Shown in pieces: positions 1 to 6,781 of a DNA stretch of 20,395 bases; the stretch's first letter is position 1; each line of letters starts with the position of its first letter. Below the pieces are notes generated by a model. It worked only from the letters and a program-made list of their open reading frames with translations. It had not been told where the DNA came from and made no database searches. Both the position numbers and the translations under genes were made by a program. This DNA comes from Thermoplasmata archaeon. GTDB lineage: Archaea > Thermoplasmatota > Penumbrarchaeia > Penumbrarchaeales > Penumbrarchaeaceae. The DNA lies in contig JAGLEG010000320.1 of NCBI GenBank assembly GCA_023145185.1, positions 1-20,395 of the forward strand. Direction: 5' to 3'.

Positions 1-1481
1 TCGTGAACATCGCCAGGAACGGGAACAAACTGGTCTTTGGTCAGGACGCAAAGGATAGGATAAACAGATGCCAGGCGATGGTATCTAAATTGGTGGAAGA
101 GGGGGAGAAGATCTATGGCGTAACAACGGGGATAGGCGAGCTCGCCTCCGTGTTGTTAACACCCGAAAAGGGGCTTGAGCTCCAGAAGAAGATCATCTTC
201 TCCCACAGTGCGTCGATCGGGGACGAGCTTCCGCAGGAGGAGGTGAGGGCGGCCATGTCCTGTCGGGCGAACGTCTGGACAAAGGGACACTCGGGCCTGA
301 GGCTATCCACCGCCCAGATGTATATCGATATGATCAACAATGGCGTTATCCCGGTGGTCTACGAGAAAGGCTCTGTGGGATGCTCGGGCGATCTCAGTCC
401 GCTCTCACAGATAGCTGAAACCCTTCTTGGCGAGGGAGAGGTCAGATATAAAGGCGATAGGATGAAGGCGATGGAGGGCCTGAAGAGGGCAGGAATGGTC
501 CCTCTTGAACCCACATTCAAGGAGGGCCTCGCGTTGATAAACGGAACCCAGGTCATGGTGGGGCAGATGTGCCTACTTCTCGAGGACGCGAGGAAGTTGA
601 TAAAAGCCGCCGTGATCTCATCCGCCATGGCCCTTGATGCACTTCATACGGTCCTTAAACCCTTCGATCCCAGAGTGCATGCTCTGCGCCCCCACGATGG
701 ACAGGGCAAGGTGGCCAACCACCTGTTGACGCTGCTGCAGGGTTCGGAGATCCTGAAGACCCCCTCCGGCAAGGTCCAGGATGGATATTCCATGAGATGT
801 ACGCCCCAGGTGTTGGGGCCATCTATCGATGTCTGGCATTATACTCGAAAGACCATTGAGATAGAGTTAAATTCCGTAGTGGACAACCCCATATTCTTCC
901 CGGATGATATGGACCATATCGGTGCGGGCAACTTCCATGGGCAGCCGATCGGCATAGCCGTCGACCTGATGAAGATCGGGATGTCGGAGATCTGTAGCCT
1001 GTCCGAGAGACATACGAACAGGCTCCTCAACCCCGTTCTATCCGGCCTCCCTGCTTTTCTGACAAAGGATGCGGGTATGGACTCTGGACTGATGGTGGCC
1101 CAGTATACCGCGGCCGTCATGGTGTCTGAGAACAAGGTTCTGGCACATCCGGCATCCGTGGATTCGATATCGGTCTCGGCGGACCAGGAGGACCACGTAT
1201 CTATGGCCCCGGTCGGGATAAGGCACCTCAAGGAGATACACAAGAATGTCATTGGCACCCTGGCGATAGAGATGCTGGCATCTGCACAGGCCCTGGATTT
1301 CCACAAGCCATTGAACCCGGGCAAAGGGACCAGGGTGGCCTACGATCTCATCAGGGAGGTGGTCCCCTTCATGGAGGAGGACAGGCCGCTCCACCCGGAT
1401 ATCCTCAAGGTGTACGAGCTGATAGAATCTGGCAAGATCTTGAAAGCGGTGGAGGCGGAGGTAGGCGAGCTTTCGTTCTGA
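1..1481 (+). CDS. hutH: Histidine ammonia-lyase (aromatic amino acid lyase family), 5'-partial
   Basis: Non-oxidative removal of ammonia from L-histidine to give urocanate, the first step of histidine degradation; a cytoplasmic, normally tetrameric MIO enzyme. Seen, counting from the GTG at position 3: the catalytic-Tyr motif YGVTTG (Tyr38); an FSHS segment where the histidine-specific lyases carry Ser-His; the cofactor loop GSVGCSGDLSPL with Cys127-Ser128-Gly129; NGTQ; a QDGYSMRC segment equivalent to the QDPYSLRC of the family; DNP; GNFHGQP; and QEDHVSMAP near residue 400. The C terminus is complete (TGA 1479-1481). The open frame runs to the window edge, and the first residues (NIARNGNKL) align with the middle of the usual N-terminal strand (VxxVARxGxxVxL). 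About 15-20 residues are therefore missing and GTG at 3 is probably not the start. Odd: the MIO triad is normally Ala-Ser-Gly. Family is near certain; histidine as substrate rests on the Ser-His motif. Confidence 0.93.
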   Translation, partial: VNIARNGNKLVFGQDAKDRINRCQAMVSKLVEEGEKIYGVTTGIGELASVLLTPEKGLELQKKIIFSHSASIGDELPQEEVRAAMSCRANVWTKGHSGLRLSTAQMYIDMINNGVIPVVYEKGSVGCSGDLSPLSQIAETLLGEGEVRYKGDRMKAMEGLKRAGMVPLEPTFKEGLALINGTQVMVGQMCLLLEDARKLIKAAVISSAMALDALHTVLKPFDPRVHALRPHDGQGKVANHLLTLLQGSEILKTPSGKVQDGYSMRCTPQVLGPSIDVWHYTRKTIEIELNSVVDNPIFFPDDMDHIGAGNFHGQPIGIAVDLMKIGMSEICSLSERHTNRLLNPVLSGLPAFLTKDAGMDSGLMVAQYTAAVMVSENKVLAHPASVDSISVSADQEDHVSMAPVGIRHLKEIHKNVIGTLAIEMLASAQALDFHKPLNPGKGTRVAYDLIREVVPFMEEDRPLHPDILKVYELIESGKILKAVEAEVGELSF

Positions 1482-1483
1482 GC

Positions 1484-1562
1484 GCAAATATCAGCTTCAA
1501 TCTGCGGTGAACTACCGCACTACCGCTTGAAATGCCCCAGCCGGTTCTTGCAGGATATTTGC
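1484..1562. repeat. Nested inverted repeat downstream of hutH
   Basis: GCAAATATC at 1484-1492 is the perfect reverse complement of GATATTTGC at 1554-1562. Nested inside are TTCAA (1496-1500) with TTGAA (1527-1531), and GCGGT (1504-1508) with ACCGC (1514-1518); a second ACCGC lies at 1522-1526. It begins three bases after the hutH stop, so it would lie in the hutH 3' untranslated region if transcribed. No T-run follows, so it is not a standard terminator. Function unknown. Confidence 0.55.
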
Positions 1563-1570
1563 CTCTGTAC

Positions 1571-1730
1571 CGTGATATTCTCGGTGCTGGACAGCCCGCT
1601 CAGCGTGAAATGACGTCCCGCGCTGGATGGAAAATTAGATATGGTAAAAACGTGATACTTTGGGGCTAGCAGCTGAATAATCCAGATTCTCACGTAGGTT
1701 GCTGGATATCCTAATAGAGACAGGTGGGAC
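1571..1730. repeat. Degenerate tandem repeat, ~79-bp unit, two copies (a weaker third upstream)
   Basis: Shared words recur at nearly constant spacing: CGTGATA at 1571 and 1651, ACGT at 1613 and 1692, and GCTGGAT at 1622 and 1701 (offsets 80, 79, 79). A weaker upstream copy shares CGGTG (1505 and 1582, offset 77) and TGAAATG (1528 and 1606, offset 78). The last unit runs up to the ribosome-binding site of the surface-protein gene. The copies are diverged, so this is a visual alignment and not a proven duplication. Confidence 0.4.
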
Positions 1731-1732
1731 AC

Positions 1733-4700
1733 ATGAAAGCCCGAAATAGTATATTGGTAGTACTGTCAGTAATCTTTCTCCTAACCGGAGCATTTTCTAT
1801 GATCTTGCCCGTAGGAGCGGAGGCCCCCCAGGGTGATGAAGACGTCGATTGGGTTAGCCACGGAGGCTTCACGGTCAACGCGGGAACAACGGTTACTTAC
1901 AGTGAAGTGGAATGGTATCAGACAGGGTCGATCTACGTGCGTGGTACGCTGAACATTCAGGGATCCGATCTGAGGATGTATTCCTACACAAATATCCGAG
2001 TATATGGTGGAGGAGTTCTCAATCTGATCAACTGCAATCTTACGATTAACTCCGGATCGTATTGGTATTTTGACATTGAGGGATATGCGGATATCGAGAA
2101 CTGCGACATACGGGCTTCATATTATGGTCTTGAATTCTCGGGAAGCGGTGATGCTTATGTGGGAAATTCCACGATCCAAAGCCCATATAATTATGGTTTA
2201 TACCTAAGAGGATCAGCGAACACCGCCACGCTGTACAATGTGGATATCACCCAGGCAAGGAGTTATGGGATATACAACAATTATGGGTACCTATATGCGG
2301 AGGAAGTACGGGTAATTGACACAGGTAGCTACGGGATTTACAATAACCGGGGCCATTTGGTCGGGAAGAATATCTCTATTACGGATACAGGAAGCTACGG
2401 CATCCGTAATTACTATGCTTATCTCAAATGCGATGGTCTGAAGATATGGGATACGAGTAGCAATGGTATCTACGGATATTATTCATATCAGTTCGATCTG
2501 AAGAATGTTGAGATATATGATACAGGTTCGGATGGGATCTACTGTTATCAGAACAACAGGTATGGTACCACCACTGCCTATCTTGATAATGTCACGATCC
2601 ATGATGTCAGGTACGATGGCCTGGACCTCTATTATTCTCGAGCTGCGATAAAAGATCTGAAGATCTACAACACGACCAGCTATGGACTGTATCAGGAATG
2701 GTATTCCACGGTCAACCTCGATGGGGGAGAGATCTACAATACCGGTAACCATGGCGTGAGTCTCTATTACACCTATGGCACCAATTCCTATAATGACCTG
2801 TATGTTCATAATTCATCCACCAGTTTCTACTCATCCGGTACGAACTATTTGACCACCATTTCGAATTCAAGGTTGAATGAGAACAGGGGTGATGGCCTTA
2901 CCCTTAACTCCGTTTCGATCTCCGGCACTGAATTCAACGATAATGAGGGGTCTGGATTTGCACCCAGCGGAGCATTTTCAGGCTCGCTTTCCGGGTGCGA
3001 GTTTAACGGGAACGATGAGAATGGTTTGGATATTTCCGGTTCAAGTGTTACGCTCTCCGACTCGGAGGTCAATGGGAACAATATAAGCGGTATCAATGCC
3101 CGGTCCTCGAGTGTGACCCTCTCTCACAGCGAAGTAAGGGATAATGGCATGTGGGGTGTTGAGTCACACGGTTCGGCTGTGTCCATGGATAATACGGATG
3201 TGGCCTACAACGCGATCGATGGTGTAATGGTCCAGGCAGCTGCAAGCGGCGGCACCTATAACGGCTCAACCATACATCATAATGGCAGGTATGGTGTTTA
3301 CCTGAATGCAACTCCCGATGAGTCAATGTTCACAAATAATGAGATGTACGAGAACCCAATGGGAGGCCTCCTTGCTGCCAATTGGTCCGGTATCTCGATA
3401 GAATACAACACCTTCAACAACTCCAAAAGGGGAGTGTTTGGGGACCATATCGATATATCCGGAGAGGGAAATGTATTCCGCGACAACCTGGTGGGCCTGG
3501 TACTTTCCAGAATGGATCGGGTAATCCTGTCCAAGGAGAAGTACCACGACAATGATGTTGCCCTGCGGATCACGGGAACCAACAGTACGGAGATCTCAAA
3601 TAGTGATTTCCAGTTCAACGAGATCGCATTGGACTGCAGGAACAGCGTGGTAATGGCCAAGAACACCTCGTTCGCAGATAATGTGAACGATCTCACCCTG
3701 GATGCAGGCGCCATTCTGAAAGGCTACAATGTCACGATACCCACCAACAAGATCGATTTTGTGGATGATGATTCCATGGTGGAACTCTACTGGTTCGTGT
3801 ACGTGAGCATCATCGATAACGGGACGCTTTTACCGATAAAGAACGTTGAGGTGAACATCTACGACGTGTCCGGGGTGATCTTCACCCAGAAGACCGCGGA
3901 AACCGGTTGGATATGGGGGACCACCGTCATGGAAAATTCCCTGAATAAGAGCACCTTGTACAATGCGAACCCGATCAATATATCGGCATTTAAACCAGGT
4001 TTTGTCCCCCAGTGGACAGGACCCATTACCCTGAATTCAAACCACGTTCAGGTGTTCGAGATGCCATTTAACTATCCTCCGATCTTTCCCACGCCCGTGG
4101 TCAGCCTTCCAGAGCAGACACATCAGAAGAGGCCCATGATCAGTTGGAATGCGACAACGGATGATAATATGGATACGGTAATGTACAATGTCAAGGTATT
4201 TGAGGGCTCATGGGAGGAGAGCGACATGATCGTGGACGCGTTTGTTCGCAATCCGTCCTACACCTTTGTGAAGAACCTGAAGTTCCACATAATCCACAAC
4301 GTTTACATAGAGGCCGTGGACCCCTGGGGTAAATCTGCAGTTACAACCTTCCATTTCGAGACCATTAACACAGCGCCAACAACGCCCATAATTCTTGTGG
4401 ACCCGGTACCTGCCTCATCTCTTGAGGACATCACCATTACGATCCTGAACTATTCTGTTGATGTGGATATCGAGCCTGTGGATGAGATAACCTACATCGT
4501 CGAATGGTACAAGGAAGTGGAAACAGAGTTGGGGCCAGTGTGGGAGCTCATCAAGGCGGGACCGAATAACTTCACCCTCGGTGCAGATCAGACGGTGGAA
4601 GACGATAGAATAAAGGTCCTTGTCATTCCATCTGATGGGATAGACAGGGGAGTGCCCGCGGAAAGGATCTTCCATATCAAGAACTTTGTTCCTGTCTCAC

Positions 4701-6235
4701 TGGTAAAATACTTCGACGTAACACTCGATGAGGATACGCCCGAGACAGGATTGGTGGACCTCATCTCCAGTTTCTGGGACCGGGATAACGATGATCTCAC
4801 GTTCTCGGTGGTCAAGTCCAATTACATTTCGGCCCAGATCGACACTGCAACGAGCAATTTGACCCTTATCCCGGATGAAGACTGGAATGGGGAGGATTAC
4901 CTGATCATCAGGGCGGAGGACCCGAAGGTCCATCTGGATGATTGGCCGACGATAAGGATCAACGTCACGGTAAATCCGGTGAATGACGCTCCCAGGATAG
5001 ATGATGTGATCATTGACGGTAAAACCTATCCAGCCAAGGAGGGCGTACCCACCCTTGCCGAGGGAACCCAGGGAGGGGACATCAAGATCCACGTGGTGAA
5101 ATCTGACCCCGATGAGACATATGGTGCCGATTCGCACACCTTTTTCACGACCATCAAGGATATCTTACCCGACCACTACTTCGTGGAGAACGGCTACGTG
5201 TTTGAGGACAGGGCTGGTAGATTGGAGGTATATCTGACGAATTACATGGTGGGGACAACACTCTTCAACATTACCATCATGGATGCCGCAGGCGCAAAAT
5301 ATACACAGACTATCAAGCTGGTGGTATCAAATATCAACGATGAGATGACACCGCCCTCGATCAAGCCCGATCCGCCTGTTAAAAATGGCACCGTTACCTT
5401 TGAAGGCGTGAAATCTACGGACCCGGATGAGCTTATCCCCTCATCCACGGAGAACCTGGTATACACCTGGGACTTCGGTGAGATTGGTGTGGATCCAATA
5501 ACCAATGCCGGACTGAATATCGAACATAAATACGCGCGGACCGGAAACTACACGGTCACCCTGAGCGTGGAGGATGAGGGCGGGGTCAAGAAATCCTACG
5601 AAATGGAGATATACGTTCACGTGCCCGGTACGGTCGACCCATATCTTGAAACAGAGCCGGAGGAAGAAGGATTTTTCCAGCAGTACGGTCTTGTACTGTT
5701 CCTGGTCATCATAGGGCTGCTGGTGATACTGATCATCTTCTTCTTCGCGACAAGGAAGGACCCGATGGCGGACATAGCCGAGAGGGAGGAGAAGGCCCAC
5801 GAGGAGTTTATTGCAAAGCAGCAGCAGGAGGCTCTTGAAACGCAGGCGAAGATAGAGGCACTGCTTTCTGGAGCACCTGCCATGCAGATGGCGGGGAATG
5901 CGCTCCCCTCCGGGGACCAGGGAGCGGGATATGCCGCTCTCCCGGCACCGGAACAACCGATGCCTGAACAGCCAATGCCGGAACAACCTATGGAACAACC
6001 CATTGGTGTGGAACCACAGTATGCCCCAGCCCCGGTTGACCCTGTAGACCCTTATATGCCTCCCGAACCCGCAATGCCCCCTGAGCCGGCCGATATGGCA
6101 GGTCCAGAACCTCCGATGGCACCGGCACCTGAGGTCCCACAGTCGGCCACTATGCCGGAACAGCCTGGAACCATGCCGGGACAGGTTCCGCCAGCAGGTG
6201 AGGCACCTCCAACCTATCTACCACCTACAGAGTAG
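1733..6235 (+). CDS. Large membrane-anchored surface protein: beta-helix, FN3/cadherin/PKD domains, Pro-rich tail
   Basis: A secreted, C-terminally anchored cell-surface protein of 1500 residues. ATG 1733 is preferred over an in-frame GTG at 1724 because an AGGTGG ribosome-binding site sits just ahead of it. In order: signal peptide (1-~31, ending VGAEA); right-handed beta-helix (~45-665) of ~23-residue coils, the clearest at 2318-2830 with the pattern DTGSYGIYNN, followed by a Ser/Asn/Asp/Gly-rich stretch; carboxypeptidase-regulatory-like segment (~689-740); FN3-like domain (~783-890); cadherin-like domain (~986-1090, with DEDWNGED and NPVNDAP); PKD domain (~1216-1297, YTWDFG and GNYTVTLSVED); TM helix (~1317-1338); cytoplasmic tail (~1339-1500) with a charged, Gln-rich likely coiled coil and PEQPM repeats. 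The helix region is visibly richer in A/T than neighbouring genes. A role in adhesion or polysaccharide binding is inferred from fold only; no catalytic motif was recognised. Confidence 0.9.
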   Translation: MKARNSILVVLSVIFLLTGAFSMILPVGAEAPQGDEDVDWVSHGGFTVNAGTTVTYSEVEWYQTGSIYVRGTLNIQGSDLRMYSYTNIRVYGGGVLNLINCNLTINSGSYWYFDIEGYADIENCDIRASYYGLEFSGSGDAYVGNSTIQSPYNYGLYLRGSANTATLYNVDITQARSYGIYNNYGYLYAEEVRVIDTGSYGIYNNRGHLVGKNISITDTGSYGIRNYYAYLKCDGLKIWDTSSNGIYGYYSYQFDLKNVEIYDTGSDGIYCYQNNRYGTTTAYLDNVTIHDVRYDGLDLYYSRAAIKDLKIYNTTSYGLYQEWYSTVNLDGGEIYNTGNHGVSLYYTYGTNSYNDLYVHNSSTSFYSSGTNYLTTISNSRLNENRGDGLTLNSVSISGTEFNDNEGSGFAPSGAFSGSLSGCEFNGNDENGLDISGSSVTLSDSEVNGNNISGINARSSSVTLSHSEVRDNGMWGVESHGSAVSMDNTDVAYNAIDGVMVQAAASGGTYNGSTIHHNGRYGVYLNATPDESMFTNNEMYENPMGGLLAANWSGISIEYNTFNNSKRGVFGDHIDISGEGNVFRDNLVGLVLSRMDRVILSKEKYHDNDVALRITGTNSTEISNSDFQFNEIALDCRNSVVMAKNTSFADNVNDLTLDAGAILKGYNVTIPTNKIDFVDDDSMVELYWFVYVSIIDNGTLLPIKNVEVNIYDVSGVIFTQKTAETGWIWGTTVMENSLNKSTLYNANPINISAFKPGFVPQWTGPITLNSNHVQVFEMPFNYPPIFPTPVVSLPEQTHQKRPMISWNATTDDNMDTVMYNVKVFEGSWEESDMIVDAFVRNPSYTFVKNLKFHIIHNVYIEAVDPWGKSAVTTFHFETINTAPTTPIILVDPVPASSLEDITITILNYSVDVDIEPVDEITYIVEWYKEVETELGPVWELIKAGPNNFTLGADQTVEDDRIKVLVIPSDGIDRGVPAERIFHIKNFVPVSLVKYFDVTLDEDTPETGLVDLISSFWDRDNDDLTFSVVKSNYISAQIDTATSNLTLIPDEDWNGEDYLIIRAEDPKVHLDDWPTIRINVTVNPVNDAPRIDDVIIDGKTYPAKEGVPTLAEGTQGGDIKIHVVKSDPDETYGADSHTFFTTIKDILPDHYFVENGYVFEDRAGRLEVYLTNYMVGTTLFNITIMDAAGAKYTQTIKLVVSNINDEMTPPSIKPDPPVKNGTVTFEGVKSTDPDELIPSSTENLVYTWDFGEIGVDPITNAGLNIEHKYARTGNYTVTLSVEDEGGVKKSYEMEIYVHVPGTVDPYLETEPEEEGFFQQYGLVLFLVIIGLLVILIIFFFATRKDPMADIAEREEKAHEEFIAKQQQEALETQAKIEALLSGAPAMQMAGNALPSGDQGAGYAALPAPEQPMPEQPMPEQPMEQPIGVEPQYAPAPVDPVDPYMPPEPAMPPEPADMAGPEPPMAPAPEVPQSATMPEQPGTMPGQVPPAGEAPPTYLPPTE

Positions 6236-6258
6236 GCAGTTGGATAGAGTGATATGAC

Positions 6259-6284
6259 GGGGCCCTTTTTGGGCCCCTTTTTTT
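6259..6284 (+). terminator. Intrinsic-type hairpin terminator of the surface-protein gene
   Basis: A perfect 7-bp all-G/C stem, GGGGCCC (6259-6265) with GGGCCCC (6271-6277), closes a five-T loop and is followed at once by seven T's (6278-6284). It begins 23 bases after the stop codon. The form is that of a bacterial Rho-independent terminator, although archaeal RNA polymerase mainly needs only the T-run. Confidence 0.88.
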
Positions 6285-6436
6285 ATTTAAAAGCTAAGCA
6301 ATGTTCAAACCTAAATAAAAACCCAGAACAATTGGCTGTGTGGTCTTTATCAATTGTTCGGGGCTATGAAAACTATATTTTTGATTACTGTTCAAGTTTT
6401 CATACCACCTGACAAATTGTTAATTCGTCAAAGATT

Positions 6437-6515
6437 TGAATGTTTAAGAGATGACCAACATCTCAACCTAACATTCATAATAAGCATTTTTTTTGTTTTT
6501 AACCATGATCTAACC
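6437..6515 (+). repeat. Hairpin + poly-T element, copy 1
   Basis: TGAATGTTTAAGAG opens an outer stem that closes with AACATTCA (6470-6477); an inner GAGATG/CATCTC stem lies within. It is followed by a T-rich run (6487-6500) and then AACCATGATCTAAC. The same order of parts occurs 221 bases downstream (copy 2). Either a plus-strand terminator or the 3' end of a small RNA; the sequence does not decide. Confidence 0.55.
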
Positions 6516-6612
6516 TAACTTTGACATATGAGTATTTATTAGTGTCAAAGTGAGGCTTCTCCCAACATTGAGAGGCCCATATCCTATTTGATCTGTCAAA
6601 GTTGGGATCTAA

Positions 6613-6651
6613 ACTAAAATAAAAAAACCGGAAAGATCTTTGGATCTTTCC
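6613..6651 (-). terminator. Candidate minus-strand hairpin terminator
   Basis: Read on the minus strand, a 9-bp perfect stem GGAAAGATC/GATCTTTCC (6651-6630) is followed by GG and then TTTTTTTATTTTAG. It lies downstream of birA and would stop transcripts leaving that gene. A similar minus-strand arrangement, a GAACAATTG stem then TTTTTATTTAG, occurs at 6359-6311. Confidence 0.5.
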
Positions 6652-6657
6652 AAGGTC

Positions 6658-6732
6658 TGAATGTGTAAAAGCCCAACTTGATCTTAGCTTAACATTCAGT
6701 GTATCTTTTTTTTTTATAATCATTATCTAAGC
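6658..6732 (+). repeat. Hairpin + poly-T element, copy 2
   Basis: TGAATGTGTAAAAG (6658-6671), CTTAACATTCA closing at 6698, a ten-T run (6706-6715) and AATCATTATCTAAGC (6718-6732) follow copy 1 part by part, with 48 bases from stem start to T-run against 50 in copy 1. The outer arms are conserved while the inner sequence has changed (AAGC/GCTT replaces GAGATG/CATCTC), which suggests the structure matters. Confidence 0.55.
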
Positions 6733-6781
6733 ATAAAAATAAAAGATCAATTGATGAGGTATAATGGTCCATCATCTTTCT

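Larger units (their letters stand above)
6285..6781. repeat. AT-rich convergent spacer with a dense array of inverted repeats
   Basis: No credible gene in about 500 bases, but strongly patterned. Arms: GAACAATTG 6326-6334 / 6351-6359; TGAAAACT 6367-6374 / 6395-6402; a 21-base near-palindrome 6410-6430; TGAATGTT 6437-6444 / 6470-6477 with inner GAGATG/CATCTC; CTTTGACA 6519-6526 / 6543-6550; GGCTTCTC 6554-6561 / 6570-6577 (one wobble pair); TTTGA 6587-6591 / 6596-6600; GGAAAGATC 6630-6638 / 6643-6651; TGAATGT 6658-6664 / 6692-6698; and the palindrome ATCAATTGAT 6746-6755. T-runs (6487-6500, 6706-6715) follow two hairpins on the + strand. A-runs (6311-6323, 6611-6627, 6733-6744) lie left of hairpins, where they would be T-runs for minus-strand transcripts. 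Confidence 0.75.

Noticed and set aside
3..5. GTG at position 3 as the true start of hutH
   Set aside because: The family N terminus extends 15-20 residues further and the frame stays open to the window edge, so the gene is most likely cut.
1520..1732. 70-codon minus-strand reading frame in the spacer before the surface-protein gene
   Set aside because: No recognisable protein and no ribosome-binding site; it overlaps the repeat units and the start of the large gene. Random opening or a decayed remnant cannot be told apart.
1482..1732. tRNA or other known structured RNA
   Set aside because: No T-loop GTTCRANNC, no acceptor stem pairing of the right length, and no match to an RNA I recognise.
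3297..3714. Frameshift or stop in the long surface-protein gene
   Set aside because: The plus frame is continuous from 1733 to 6235 with all domains in order; other frames here are shadows.
5441..6003. Minus-strand frames with short repeats (GCSGIGCSG) opposite the Pro-rich tail
   Set aside because: They are the antisense of the PEQPM-coding repeats; the repeat is in the DNA of the real gene.
6499..6723. 74-codon minus-strand frame in the AT-rich spacer
   Set aside because: It spans several hairpins and T-runs, encodes no recognisable protein and has no ribosome-binding site.
6285..6781. CRISPR array
   Set aside because: The repeats are inverted and unequal in sequence and spacing; no regular 25-40-base direct repeat with unique spacers.
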